From a virus, in the IMG/VR virus record IMGVR_UViG_3300046500_000096, positions 1 through 25,025 of that record: a stretch of 25,025 nt of DNA; one strand, written 5' to 3'. Positions within the stretch are counted from its first letter, which is position 1; each line of letters opens with the position of its first letter. The position numbers and the translations under genes are program-made. The notes below the pieces were generated by a model. The model did no database searches. It saw nothing but the letters and a program-made list of their open reading frames with translations, and was not told the origin of the DNA. Below, piece by piece: positions 1-7,610 of the stretch.

Positions 1-231
1 GAGGTTGCTCGGACGGCGTCGGTGCTTACGCAGGCGCGCGCCGAGCACATCGGCAGCGAAGGCTACATCTGGCGAACCTCGAACGACTCCGACGTGCGGC
101 ACTCGCACAAGGAGATGAACGGCCGCTACGTGCGATGGGATACGCCTCCGAGGCTTTCGGACGGCACCGTCACGCACGCGGGCCAGATCTACAACTGCCG
201 GTGCTATCCCGAACCGGTCATCCCTGACTGA
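1..231 (+). CDS. Phage minor head protein, Mu gpF-like (3' end only)
   Basis: The reading frame is open from base 1, so only the C-terminal 76 residues are in the window. The visible part has the pattern of the end of the Mu F / SPP1 gp7 minor head family: a YIWRTSNDSDVRHSH segment, a mid-region GRYVRWDTPP, and a final GQIYNCRCYPEPV with the closely spaced cysteines and arginine typical of that domain's end. These proteins sit inside the capsid near the portal and help head assembly or DNA delivery. It stops one base before the protease-scaffold gene, consistent with a head operon whose terminase and portal genes lie upstream of the window. The family call is from pattern recognition; the missing N-terminus prevents a full length check. 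Confidence 0.8.
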   Translation, partial: EVARTASVLTQARAEHIGSEGYIWRTSNDSDVRHSHKEMNGRYVRWDTPPRLSDGTVTHAGQIYNCRCYPEPVIPD

Positions 232-232
232 C

Positions 233-1480
233 ATGCGCTTTTACACCATTCAGAAGCTCGGCCCGAAGCGATCGCTGACGCCCGAGGGCTTCCTGCTGTG
301 TCAGGAGGTTCCTGTCGCGCGCACTGGCGAGATGCTCTACGGCGCCGGGGAGGTGCCCGTCGAGCCAGGCGCCGACGGACTGATCCGCATCAGCCGCACG
401 CCCGAGGAAGTGTTTCGCGACGAGACGCTCGCGAGCTGCGAGGGAAAGCCGGTCACGCTGGATCACCCGCAGGACTTCGTCGGCCCGGCGAACTTCGGCG
501 CGCTCTCGCGCGGAACGATGTTCAACGTGCGCCGCGGCTCCGGCATCGAGGATGACCTGATCATCGCCGATCTGCTGGTGACCGAGCAGGCCGCCATTAA
601 GGCCGTGCAGGACGACGGCATCGAAGAAGTTTCCCTCGGCTACGAAGCCGATTACGAACAGGTATCACCCGGCCGCGGGGTTCAGCGGAACATCGTTGTC
701 AACCACGTAGCCCTCGTTGAGCGCGGCCGCTGCGGCCCGCGTTGCGCGATCGGAGATAAGGAACCTGAGATGAAGAAGAAGCCCAGCTTTCTCGACAAGC
801 TTCGCGCTCTGATGAAAGACGCCGAAGCGGAGATGGAAACTGAAAAGAAGACCGACGACGAAGAGTCGGAGGAAGAAGAGAGGAAGGAAAAGACCGGCGA
901 CTCGGCTCTCATCAAGACGCTGATGAAGCGCATGGAAGCGCAGGACGCGCTCCTCGCCGCGCTCGTCAAGGCGACCGCGAAGGATGCCGACGGCGATGAT
1001 GAAGAAGAGGAAGAGAAGGCCGAGACCGGCGATGACATCCTCGAGGCAGAGCAGGCCGGCAAGCTGAATCAGGCTGAAGTCGATCTGTACACCGGCGATT
1101 CGGCGAAGACCATCCTGTCGCGCGCCGAGATCCTATCGCCGGGCATCAAGCTGCCGACGCTCGACGCGAAGGCCAGCACCACGGACCAAGCCGCAGCGCT
1201 GTGCAAGTGCCAACGCAAGGCGCTCGATCTGGCGTACCAGAGCGACGCAGGCCGCGCTGCAATCGCCCCGTTCATCGGTGGCAAGACGGCGGACTTCGAA
1301 GCGATGCCCGTCACCCTGGTGAATGCCGCGTTCATGGGCGCCAGCGAGTTGATGAAGGCGCAGAACAACGTCCGCGCGCACGCATCGGCCGCGCCGACGA
1401 AGGACTTCGGCAAGCGCTCGACCGTCGCTGACATCAACCAACGCAACCGCGAATACTGGGCCGATCGGTCCGCCAAGTAA
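233..1480 (+). CDS. DUF2213 prohead protease fused to scaffold-like domain
   Basis: 415 aa. Residues 1-175 look like the DUF2213 (COG3566) domain found in phage head operons. They contain VTLDHP (His78), EVSLGYEADY (Ser134) and VNHVALVERGRCGPRCAI (His158), which parallel the His/Ser arrangement of HK97-type (S78) prohead proteases; the catalytic role is inferred. Residues 180-290 are extremely charged, with long Glu/Asp/Lys runs and likely coiled coil, as in scaffolding proteins. Residues 290-415 are more ordinary and end in YWADRSAK. The likely job is to template capsid assembly and then process the scaffold and head proteins. It lies between the minor head protein and the cement and capsid genes, as expected. 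An in-frame internal start at 770 could make the scaffold part alone (separate entry). Confidence 0.82.
   Translation: MRFYTIQKLGPKRSLTPEGFLLCQEVPVARTGEMLYGAGEVPVEPGADGLIRISRTPEEVFRDETLASCEGKPVTLDHPQDFVGPANFGALSRGTMFNVRRGSGIEDDLIIADLLVTEQAAIKAVQDDGIEEVSLGYEADYEQVSPGRGVQRNIVVNHVALVERGRCGPRCAIGDKEPEMKKKPSFLDKLRALMKDAEAEMETEKKTDDEESEEEERKEKTGDSALIKTLMKRMEAQDALLAALVKATAKDADGDDEEEEEKAETGDDILEAEQAGKLNQAEVDLYTGDSAKTILSRAEILSPGIKLPTLDAKASTTDQAAALCKCQRKALDLAYQSDAGRAAIAPFIGGKTADFEAMPVTLVNAAFMGASELMKAQNNVRAHASAAPTKDFGKRSTVADINQRNREYWADRSAK
770..1480 (+). CDS. Candidate nested scaffold protein (internal in-frame start)
   Basis: An in-frame ATG at 770 (Met180 of the 415-aa protein) is preceded by AAGGA at 758-762 with a 7-base spacer, which is an ideal ribosome-binding arrangement. 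It falls exactly where the protease-like domain ends and the acidic region begins, starting MKKKPSFLDKLRALMK. The product would be 236 aa. This is the same design as lambda C/Nu3 and several other phages, where protease-scaffold and scaffold alone come from one frame. The site and spacing are seen in the sequence; expression as a separate protein is an inference. Confidence 0.5.
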   Translation: MKKKPSFLDKLRALMKDAEAEMETEKKTDDEESEEEERKEKTGDSALIKTLMKRMEAQDALLAALVKATAKDADGDDEEEEEKAETGDDILEAEQAGKLNQAEVDLYTGDSAKTILSRAEILSPGIKLPTLDAKASTTDQAAALCKCQRKALDLAYQSDAGRAAIAPFIGGKTADFEAMPVTLVNAAFMGASELMKAQNNVRAHASAAPTKDFGKRSTVADINQRNREYWADRSAK

Positions 1481-1491
1481 GGAGAAGCCTC

Positions 1492-1980
1492 ATGGGCAAC
1501 GCAATTCTGTTTCGCATGCCTTCGGGCATTCCGGGTGACATCAGCCGCCAATCGCAGGCGACCGTCGAACCCGGTGTTCTGAACTCCTCGCTGCCGTTCC
1601 CGGGCTACGGCCTGTTTGGCAAGGTCGCGAGCGGCAAGTTCGTTCCGATCACGACCGGCGACGCCGCGACGGCAGTGTATGGCCTGCTCGTCCGTCCGTA
1701 CCCGACAGTCTCGTCGCAGGACCCGCTCGGCACCTCGACGCCGCCGGTTTCGGGCATGGCCGACGTGCTGCGCCGCGGTTACATGACCGTAAAGGTCAAC
1801 GCCGGCACGCCGTCGCTCGGCAGCCAGGTCTATGTCCGCGTCGCTGCGGCCGCTGCAGGAAAGCCGATCGGCGGCATCGAAGCGGCAGCCGACTCCACCA
1901 ACACGATCGCCGTCGCTGGTGCCACGTTCATGAACGCTGGCGATGCCTCGGGCAACGTCGAAATCGCCTTCAACATCTAA
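1492..1980 (+). CDS. Structural cement / head decoration protein
   Basis: 162 aa, small, neutral and rich in Gly, Ala, Val and Thr. It starts after a strong AAGGAG at 1480-1485. Its shape fits phage capsid cement proteins: an early FPGYGLFGKV segment, then YGLLVRPYP, a central MADVLRRGYMTVKV and a C-terminal beta-rich part ending NVEIAFNI. Such proteins bind the outside of the capsid lattice and stabilise the expanded head. Its place directly before the major capsid gene supports this. I assign it to the gp24-like cement group from pattern and position rather than from a unique motif. Confidence 0.7.
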   Translation: MGNAILFRMPSGIPGDISRQSQATVEPGVLNSSLPFPGYGLFGKVASGKFVPITTGDAATAVYGLLVRPYPTVSSQDPLGTSTPPVSGMADVLRRGYMTVKVNAGTPSLGSQVYVRVAAAAAGKPIGGIEAAADSTNTIAVAGATFMNAGDASGNVEIAFNI

Positions 1981-1989
1981 GGGGCAAGA

Positions 1990-3012
1990 ATGAAGAAATC
2001 GCTTCTCTCGGCGGCTCTCGCGTTTCGCGCTGCGCCCGCCATCATCCGCGCGCGCACGACCGACAGCCTGCTGACGTTCGACTCGCAGACGATCGACAGC
2101 ACCGGCGCATTCCTGATCGGCGAGCTCGAACGCCTCGATCAGCGCCTGCACATGCCGCTGTCGTCGGTCACCTGGTCGCGCGACATCGACCTGCGTGAAG
2201 ACGTGTCGATCGCCGACGAAACATCGTCGTTCACGAACTCGACGTTCGCGGCCGCCGGCGGCGCATCGCCGAACGGCAAGTCGTGGGTCGGCAAGGATGC
2301 ATCGGCGATCGCCGGCATCGCGCTGGACATCGGCAAGACGCCGAACCCGTTGACCCTCTGGGCCATGCAGATCGGCTGGACGATTCCGGAACTGGAATCG
2401 GCTCAGAAGCTCGGTCGCCCGGTCGATCAGCAGAAGTTCGCCGGTATGAACCTGAAGCACAACATGGACGTCGATGAGCAGGTCTACATCGGCGACACCG
2501 TGCTGGGCGTGACGGGTCTGGTGAACAACGCCAACGTGACGAACGTCTCGAACGCTGTCACCGGCGGCTGGGGCACGGCAACACCCGCACAGATGCTCGC
2601 GGACGTGAACGATCTGCTGAACAGCGTCTGGGCAGCGTCGGCGTACGCGGTGTGCCCGGATCGCCTGCTGATCGACCCGACGAACTATTCGCGCCTCGTC
2701 GCGACGCTCGTCAGCTCCGCCGGCAACATCAGCGTGCTCGAGTATTTGAAGAACAACTCGCTGTCGAACGCGATCAACGGCCGTCCGCTCGAGATCCTGC
2801 CGTCGAAGTGGCTCACCAGCCGCGGTGCAGGCAGCACGAACCGCATGGTCGCGTACACGAAGGACGCAGAGCGCGTGCGCTTCCCGCTCGTGCCGCTGCA
2901 GCGCACGCCGCTGGAATACCGCGACATCCGCCAACTGACGACCTATTTCGGTCGTCTGGGCGTGGTCGAAGTGGTGTATCCGGAGACGCTCGGCTATCGT
3001 GACGGTATCTGA
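1990..3012 (+). CDS. Major capsid protein, DUF2184 family
   Basis: 340 aa, the usual size for this family. It resembles DUF2184 (COG4834) capsid proteins: an N-terminal arm with LTFDSQTIDSTGAFL, then a LERLDQRLHMPLSSVTWSRDI segment with a series of acidic residues, a WTIPELESAQKLGRPVDQQK helix, and a C-terminal QRTPLEYRDIRQLTTYFGRLGVVEVVYPET that closes the fold. It builds the icosahedral shell. The start follows a purine-rich stretch, 9 bases after the cement gene, and translation is probably coupled. No obvious cleavage site for the upstream protease could be recognised by eye in the N-terminal 30 residues. Confidence 0.88.
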   Translation: MKKSLLSAALAFRAAPAIIRARTTDSLLTFDSQTIDSTGAFLIGELERLDQRLHMPLSSVTWSRDIDLREDVSIADETSSFTNSTFAAAGGASPNGKSWVGKDASAIAGIALDIGKTPNPLTLWAMQIGWTIPELESAQKLGRPVDQQKFAGMNLKHNMDVDEQVYIGDTVLGVTGLVNNANVTNVSNAVTGGWGTATPAQMLADVNDLLNSVWAASAYAVCPDRLLIDPTNYSRLVATLVSSAGNISVLEYLKNNSLSNAINGRPLEILPSKWLTSRGAGSTNRMVAYTKDAERVRFPLVPLQRTPLEYRDIRQLTTYFGRLGVVEVVYPETLGYRDGI

Positions 3013-3014
3013 CG

Positions 3015-3185
3015 ATGCCGAAAATCATCGTTGAGAAGCCGTTCGTTCTCACCGATGCCGCCGGCCAGCGCGAGTTCGCGGCCGGCGAGCATGAGGTTGA
3101 CGACGCGACCGCCAAACACTGGTACGTCCAGGAGCACGCGCAAGTCGTGAAGCCCGAGACGAAAACCGCCAAGACCAAAGGCTAG
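3015..3185 (+). CDS. Small head-region protein, 56 aa
   Basis: A 56-residue frame begins at the ATG two bases after the capsid stop and ends two bases before the next gene's GTG, so it fills the gap exactly. It starts MPKIIVEKPFVLTDAAGQRE, has a central AGEHEVDDATAKHWYVQEHA, and ends in a Lys/Thr-rich tail. Small proteins with this layout, beginning with a beta strand and continuing with G-x-H/Y-x-V then W, are common directly after capsid genes in Mu-like and related phages; their role is unsettled. I support it from the tight packing and codon pattern, not from a known function. Confidence 0.75.
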   Translation: MPKIIVEKPFVLTDAAGQREFAAGEHEVDDATAKHWYVQEHAQVVKPETKTAKTKG

Positions 3186-3187
3186 CC

Positions 3188-3571
3188 GTGGATTCAACTC
3201 AATTCCGAACGGACTTCCCCGAGTTCGCCGACACGACGACTTACCCCGATGCGACAGTCAATCTCTGGCTGACGATTGCGGTATCGCTCGTGAACGCGTG
3301 CCGCTGGGGCGATCTGACGAACATCGGAATCGAGTTGGTCACGGCGCACCATCTGGCGATGGCCGCGCGCGATGAGCAGGCGGCCTCCGCCGGCGGTATC
3401 CCGGGGCAGGTGACCGGTCCGACCGCTTCGAAGTCGGTCGACAAGGTCAGCGTTAGCTATGACGCAGGCGCTGTCAGCCTGTCCGATGCCGGGTTCTGGA
3501 ACCTGACGAGCTACGGAATCCGCTTCCTTGGTCTCGCGCGCCTGATGGGCGCCGGCGGTATGCAGCTATGA
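3188..3571 (+). CDS. DUF4054 head-tail connector protein
   Basis: 127 aa, GTG start at 3188, two bases after the preceding stop. The N-terminus FRTDFPEFADTTTYPDATVNLWL is characteristic of DUF4054 (phage head completion or adaptor) proteins, where the F-P-E-F-x-D pattern opens a helical domain. It continues with a helix carrying GIELVTAHHLAMAAR and a C-terminal GFWNLTSYGIRFLGLAR. Such proteins bind beneath the portal and join head to neck. Its stop overlaps the next start by four bases (ATGA at 3568). No nearby ATG would give a better start. Confidence 0.82.
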   Translation: MDSTQFRTDFPEFADTTTYPDATVNLWLTIAVSLVNACRWGDLTNIGIELVTAHHLAMAARDEQAASAGGIPGQVTGPTASKSVDKVSVSYDAGAVSLSDAGFWNLTSYGIRFLGLARLMGAGGMQL

Positions 3572-4047
3572 GCGTCTCGATCACGCGCGACAAGCTGCAG
3601 GGCGTGCTCCGCAGCATGACCGCGCTGGTCAAAAAGGATGTGCTGGTCGGCATCCCTGACAGCGCGCCGGAGCGCAAAGACACGCCGATCACGAACGCGC
3701 AGATCGGATACATCCTCGACCGCGGCTCGCCTGCGAAGAACATCCCCGCGCGCCCCTGGCTCGTGCCGGGCGTCGAGGACGTGCAGAAAGAGTGCGCCGA
3801 GCGACTGAAGAAAGGCGCGACAGCCGCACTCAGCGGCAACCTGCAAGGCGCCGACGCGGCGCTCACCGCAGCTGGCCTGACCGCTGAGAAAGGCGTGAAG
3901 GCCAAGATCAACAGCAACATTCAGCCGAAGCTCGCTGACTCCACGTTGGCAGCGCGGCGCGCGCGCGGCGTGACCCGCGAGAACACGCTGGTCGACACCG
4001 GCTCGCTTCGCAACTCCGTCACGCACGTCATTCGTGAGAAGAAATAA
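3568..4047 (+). CDS. HK97 gp10-like neck / tail completion protein
   Basis: 159 aa. The opening VLVGIPDSAPER, followed by NAQIGYILDRGSPAKNIPARPWLVPGV, is the hallmark arrangement of gp10-like connector proteins: a short strand, then an I-G-x-x-x-x-x-G-S segment and I-P-A-R-P-F/W. The C-terminus has TLVDTGSLRNSVTHVIREKK, also typical of the family (D-T-G-x-L-R-x-S). It helps seal the neck or terminate the tail. It starts inside the DUF4054 stop (ATGA) and its own TAA shares one base with the next ATG, so translation is very likely coupled on both sides. Confidence 0.82.
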   Translation: MSVSITRDKLQGVLRSMTALVKKDVLVGIPDSAPERKDTPITNAQIGYILDRGSPAKNIPARPWLVPGVEDVQKECAERLKKGATAALSGNLQGADAALTAAGLTAEKGVKAKINSNIQPKLADSTLAARRARGVTRENTLVDTGSLRNSVTHVIREKK

Positions 4048-4421
4048 TGCCGCTGCTCGACGTATCTGATGTCCTGCTCGATCCGATGTTTCAGGACACG
4101 AGCCTGACATGCACGCGCCAGGCGCAGACGGTCGACGCCAACGGCATCGCCAGCAACACGCAGACGGTCACGCCGTTCGCTGGCGTCGTCACGAACGACG
4201 CCGGCGATCAGCTGCTGCGCCGGCCGGACGGCTCGCGCATTGAAGGATCGATCACGATCCACACGCAGTTCCAACTGTCCGATGGGCGAATCGGCTTCGA
4301 CGCCGACCTCGTCTCATGGCAGGGGCGGCAATACACGGTGGTCAACGTGCGGGACTGGTCGACGTACGGCCGCGGCTTCGTGGCCGCGCAGTGCGAACTG
4401 ATCCCGCTCTCCGGAGGCTGA
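4047..4421 (+). CDS. Head-tail adaptor-like neck protein
   Basis: 124 aa, starting on the last base of the previous stop (TAATG). The sequence is beta-rich, with repeated short strands: LTCTRQAQTVDANGIAS, then SITIHTQFQLSDGR, then WQGRQYTVVNVRDWSTYGRGFVAAQCELIP. This layout is common among small head-tail joining proteins that sit between the connector and the tail terminator in contractile phages with DUF3383 sheaths. I have no single diagnostic motif, so the specific role is inferred from position between the gp10-like and neck terminator genes. Confidence 0.62.
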   Translation: MPLLDVSDVLLDPMFQDTSLTCTRQAQTVDANGIASNTQTVTPFAGVVTNDAGDQLLRRPDGSRIEGSITIHTQFQLSDGRIGFDADLVSWQGRQYTVVNVRDWSTYGRGFVAAQCELIPLSGG

Positions 4422-4422
4422 T

Positions 4423-5007
4423 ATGGCGAACGACTCAAGTACTGGCGGATACCTTCAGCCAGTCGTCGCGTCGCCGCCGATCGAGGGCGCCGCGCTTGAC
4501 GCACTCTTCCAGCAGCTGATCGTCGGCCTGACTGGGCTTCCCGGCAGCATGGTTCGCCCGCGCTGGCAGCCGGTCGCACCGAAGCAGCCCGAGCCGAACC
4601 AGAACTGGTGCGCAATCGGCGTGACCGAGATCGAGCAGGATGCTCGCCCGGCAATTGTCCACGTCCCGAACACGGACGGCACGGACGTGCTGTACCGGCA
4701 CGAGATCCTGGCGCTGCTCGCGAGCTTCTACGGCCCGTCAGCGATGCAGTACGCCGCGCAGGCGCGCGACGGCATCTATGTGGAGCAGAACCACGGGATG
4801 CTCACGTTGAACTCGATGGGTCTGGTCGACGTCGGCAAGTTGATTGCCGCACCCGAACTGATCAATCAGCAGTGGCAGCGCCGGTTCGACCTTTCGTTTC
4901 GCATTCGTCGCCAGGTGGTCCGCACGTACAGCGTTCTCAATCTGCTGTCGGCTGATGCCACGCTCGAAACCGACACCGTGACGACCGCGATTCACGTCTC
5001 GCAGTAA
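4423..5007 (+). CDS. Neck terminator protein, gp12-like (LIC12616 family)
   Basis: 194 aa. The family pattern is visible: an early LDALFQQLIVGLTGLPGSMVRPRWQP, a central NWCAIGVTEIEQDARPAIVH, then YRHEILALLASFYGPSAMQYA, and a C-terminal QQWQRRFDLSFRIRRQVVRTYSVLNL. Together they match the neck terminator gp12-like / LIC12616 group. It caps the tail tube at the neck and interfaces with the head connector. It is the last gene of the head and neck block; a hairpin terminator follows 24 bases after its stop, ahead of the sheath gene. Confidence 0.78.
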   Translation: MANDSSTGGYLQPVVASPPIEGAALDALFQQLIVGLTGLPGSMVRPRWQPVAPKQPEPNQNWCAIGVTEIEQDARPAIVHVPNTDGTDVLYRHEILALLASFYGPSAMQYAAQARDGIYVEQNHGMLTLNSMGLVDVGKLIAAPELINQQWQRRFDLSFRIRRQVVRTYSVLNLLSADATLETDTVTTAIHVSQ

Positions 5008-5030
5008 CACCCTCATTCACAAAGCATTGA

Positions 5031-5053
5031 GGCCCGCCGCGCGCGGGCCTTTT
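5031..5053 (+). terminator. Rho-independent terminator before the sheath gene
   Basis: A perfect 7-bp GC stem (GGCCCGC at 5031-5037 and GCGGGCC at 5043-5049) with loop CGCGC is followed by a run of four T. It separates the head and neck block from the tail block, 17 bases before the sheath ATG. The core is the same 17-base sequence that recurs at 18870-18886. Confidence 0.8.
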
Positions 5054-5070
5054 CTATTTGGGACGCACAC

Positions 5071-6555
5071 ATGTCGAACACACTGCCGATTAGCCGGTTG
5101 GTCAACGCGACGATCACGCTCACGCAGAAAGCCGCGCAGTCGCAAAACACCTCGACGCTGCTGATTCTCGGAACCTCGGCGGTTATCGACCTCGTGTCGC
5201 GCTTCCGGACTTACGGCGACATCACGTCTGTCGGTACCGATTTCGGCACCTCGTCGGAAGAATATAAGGCTGCTGTTCTCTGGTTTCAGCAGGCGCCGCA
5301 GCCCGCGTCGGTCACGATCGGTCGGTGGGCGAAGGCGGCCGCAGCCGGTCAGTTGCTGGGCGGCACGTTGTCGGCCGCACAGCAAGCGCTGTCCAACTTC
5401 ACCGCAGTCACTGCCGGCGGCATGAAGGTGACCGTCGACGGCACGCTCAAGTCGCTTTCGGCGATCAACCTCAGCAGCGTGACGAATCTGAACGGTGTCG
5501 CGTCGGCTGTCACGACGGCTCTCGCGGGCGCGGGCACCTGCGTCTGGAATGCGGTGTTCCAGCGGTTCGAGATCACGAGCTCGACGACCGGCGCAAGCTC
5601 GACGGTGAGCTTCGCGCAGGCGCCTGTTTCCGGGACGGACATCTCGGGCCTGATGGGCCTGACGTCGACGTTTTCCGGAGCATACGTGTCCGGCGGCGCC
5701 GCAGCCGAAACCGCACTGGCCGCCGCGACGTTGTTCGACGCGAACTTCGGCCAGCAGTGGTATGCGCTGACGATCCCGTCCGCTGTCGACGCAGATCATG
5801 TCGCTGTCGCCGGATACATCGAAGCCACGGCAACGAAGCACTTTTACGGTGTGTCCACGCAAGAGGCGGGCGTACTTGTCGCGAGCGACACGACGAACAT
5901 CGCGTACCAACTCAAGGCGCTCGGATACAAGAAGACAGCGGTTCAGTATTCGAGCTCGAGCGCCTACGCGGTTGTATCCCTGCTCGCGCGCATCCTGACG
6001 ACCGACTACACCGGCAACAATACCGTCATCACGCTGAAGTTCAAGGATGAGCCGGGCATTGCCGCCGAGAACCTCAACACGACGCAGGCAAACGCGCTCG
6101 AAGCGTTCAACTGTAACGTGTTTGTCGAGTACGAGAACGACACCGCGATCATCGAGCAAGGCGTCTGCTCGTCGGGTGACTTCATAGACTCGGTGATGGG
6201 CGCCGACAACCTCGCGATCGACATTCAGAACGCGGTCTTCAACCTGCTCTACACGAGCACGACGAAGATCCCGCAGACGGACGCGGGCAATCACCTGATC
6301 GCCACGAAGATCGAGCAGGTGTGCGCGCAATACGTGAGCAACGGCTTCCTTGCCGCTGGTGTGTGGAACTCCGGTGGATTCGGCACGCTGAGCCAGGGTG
6401 ACTACATGCCGAAGGGCTTCTACGTCTATGCGCCGCCGATCTCGAACCAGAGCCAGGCGAACCGCGCCGCGCGCAAGTCGGTCGCGTTTCAGGTCGCAGC
6501 GAAGGAAGCTGGCGCGATCCACTCGGTGGACATCGCAATCACCGTGAACCAATAA
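5071..6555 (+). CDS. Contractile tail sheath protein, DUF3383 family
   Basis: 494 aa, the usual length for DUF3383 sheaths. It opens LPISRLVNATITLTQKAAQSQ with N-terminal LLILGTSAVID, continues with VSRFRTYGDITSVGTDFGTSSEEYKAA and WFQQAPQPASVTIGRW, and ends AVAFQVA-type strands before HSVDIAITVNQ. All are features of the DUF3383 group that forms the contracting outer sheath in many proteobacterial myophages. It lies immediately before the tube gene, as is standard. GGGA at 5059-5062 with an 8-base spacer supports the start. This gene is the main evidence that the phage is a myovirus. Confidence 0.9.
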   Translation: MSNTLPISRLVNATITLTQKAAQSQNTSTLLILGTSAVIDLVSRFRTYGDITSVGTDFGTSSEEYKAAVLWFQQAPQPASVTIGRWAKAAAAGQLLGGTLSAAQQALSNFTAVTAGGMKVTVDGTLKSLSAINLSSVTNLNGVASAVTTALAGAGTCVWNAVFQRFEITSSTTGASSTVSFAQAPVSGTDISGLMGLTSTFSGAYVSGGAAAETALAAATLFDANFGQQWYALTIPSAVDADHVAVAGYIEATATKHFYGVSTQEAGVLVASDTTNIAYQLKALGYKKTAVQYSSSSAYAVVSLLARILTTDYTGNNTVITLKFKDEPGIAAENLNTTQANALEAFNCNVFVEYENDTAIIEQGVCSSGDFIDSVMGADNLAIDIQNAVFNLLYTSTTKIPQTDAGNHLIATKIEQVCAQYVSNGFLAAGVWNSGGFGTLSQGDYMPKGFYVYAPPISNQSQANRAARKSVAFQVAAKEAGAIHSVDIAITVNQ

Positions 6556-6565
6556 AGGGGCTTGA

Positions 6566-7009
6566 ATGGGCACGTACTCGTTTTCGAATTTCAATGCGTC
6601 GCTGATCGGCCCCGGCGGGGCCATCTCGCTTGGCGCAGGCGCCGGCATCGATGAGGGCGGCTTCTCGGTCGAGTTCACCGAGGACGCAGACAACATGAAG
6701 GTCGGCGCCGACGGCACTCCGATGCACAGCCTGAACCCGAGCAAGGCGGGCAAGCTGACCATTCGTCTGCAGAAGACCTCGCCGACGAATGCTCTGCTCT
6801 CGGCGATGTACAACTTCCAGCGCACGAGCTCGGCGAACTGGGCGCAGAACATCTTCACTGCGACCGACACCGTGCGCGGCGACGTCTACACCTGCCAGTC
6901 GGTGGCGTTCACCAAGTTCCCGAAGAACGATTACGCCAAGGAAGCCGGCTCGATCGAATGGGAATTCAACGCCGGCATCGTCGATCCGGCACTCGCCGCG
7001 GGCGTCTGA
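6566..7009 (+). CDS. Tail tube protein, DUF3277-like
   Basis: 147 aa. The start MGTYSFSNFNASLIGPGGAISLG, a central EFTEDADNMKVGADGTPMHS, and then KAGKLTIRLQKTSPTNALLS and YAKEAGSIEWEFNAGIVD match the inner tube proteins that accompany DUF3383 sheaths (DUF3277). Hexamers stack into the tube through which DNA passes. It sits 10 bases after the sheath stop, with AAAGGGG just upstream of the start. It is followed after two bases by the assembly chaperone, the expected order sheath, tube, chaperone, tape measure. Confidence 0.86.
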   Translation: MGTYSFSNFNASLIGPGGAISLGAGAGIDEGGFSVEFTEDADNMKVGADGTPMHSLNPSKAGKLTIRLQKTSPTNALLSAMYNFQRTSSANWAQNIFTATDTVRGDVYTCQSVAFTKFPKNDYAKEAGSIEWEFNAGIVDPALAAGV

Positions 7010-7011
7010 CT

Positions 7012-7413
7012 ATGAGCGAACTTGTCGAAATCAGCGGCCAGCAGTATCGGATCGGCCGCCTCGATGCGAAACGCCAGTTCCACGTCGCGCGCCGGCTGGC
7101 TCCGCTCCTTGCTGGGCTCGGCGGTGCACTGAAGGGCGAGGCGAAGGGCTTTGCCGAAATGGTCAGCCCGATCGCCGAAGCGCTGGCGAAGATGTCCGAC
7201 GAGGACACAGACTACGTGCTCGATACGTGCCTGCTCGTCGTGCAGCGGCAGTCCGGCCAAGGTTGGCAGAGCGTCATGGTGAAGAACGGCGGCCTGCTGT
7301 TCCAGGACATCGACCTGCCCGCCATGCTTCAACTCACGGTCGCAGTAATTCAGCAGAACCTCGGCAGTTTTTTTCCCGCCGGGCCGTCGTCAGCTTTGAC
7401 CGCGGCGGCCTGA
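7012..7413 (+). CDS. Tail assembly chaperone, short form (G-like)
   Basis: 133 aa. The ATG at 7012 lies two bases after the tube stop; the same frame is open further upstream only in the shadow of the tube gene. It is an alpha-helical protein (RLDAKRQFHVARRLAPLLAGLGG, then EALAKMSDEDTDYVLDTCLLVV) typical of tail assembly chaperones lying between tube and tape measure. It is needed to load the tape measure and is not part of the virion in known cases. Near its end, codons AGT TTT TTT CCC contain a seven-T slippery run, from which a longer frameshifted form is predicted (separate entries). Confidence 0.82.
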   Translation: MSELVEISGQQYRIGRLDAKRQFHVARRLAPLLAGLGGALKGEAKGFAEMVSPIAEALAKMSDEDTDYVLDTCLLVVQRQSGQGWQSVMVKNGGLLFQDIDLPAMLQLTVAVIQQNLGSFFPAGPSSALTAAA

Positions 7414-7610
7414 GCGGCGTCGAGTACGCTTCGCTTCCTGATGGCGAGGACTGGCTGCTGCTGCCGGTGATGGAGGGGCTGCTGAAATACGAGTCCCTCA
7501 TCGACGGCACAGTCGACCTGTGCGACGTGGCCTTGCTGAATGACGCGCTGTCGGTCAAGCGCGAAAACGAGGAGCGCGTCCGAGACCACATGGATAAAGG
7601 CAAGCGATGA
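7012..7610 (+). CDS. Tail assembly chaperone, -1 frameshift fusion (GT-like)
   Basis: Ribosomes slipping back one base at T-TTT-TTT (7368-7374) would read 121 codons in the first frame, then 78 codons in the -1 frame from 7374 to the TGA at 7608-7610, giving 199 aa. The extension (SRRAVVSFDRGGLSGVEYAS, then DWLLLPVMEGLLKYESL and DVALLNDALSVKRENEE) is well-formed coding sequence with no convincing start of its own. It resembles the small DUF6889-type protein seen downstream of such chaperones. It ends inside the tape measure start (ATGA at 7607). The slip site and open frame are seen; the event is inferred from the lambda G/GT precedent. Confidence 0.78.
7368..7374 (+). promoter_or_regulatory. 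Slippery heptamer T-TTT-TTT for -1 frameshift
   Basis: The zero-frame codons are AGT TTT TTT CCC, so the heptamer has the X-XXY-YYZ form with all T. It occurs 13 codons before the chaperone's zero-frame stop and inside the overlap with the -1 frame. A possible 6-bp stem (CCGCCG at 7376-7381 with CGGCGG at 7403-7408) begins only two bases later; that is closer than usual, so I treat the structure as unproven. Confidence 0.75.

Noticed and set aside
1069-2934. A 621-codon minus-strand open frame
   Set aside because: It lies antisense to cement and capsid genes and has Arg/Ala/Val-rich, low-complexity translation typical of GC-rich shadow frames.
5017-6870. A 617-codon minus-strand open frame
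   Set aside because: It is antisense to the sheath and tube genes; no domain is recognisable and the composition is that of a shadow.
7375-7408. Stem-loop as a proven frameshift stimulator
   Set aside because: The 6-bp stem starts two bases after the slippery site and has a 21-base loop, so it is too weak to claim without folding calculations.
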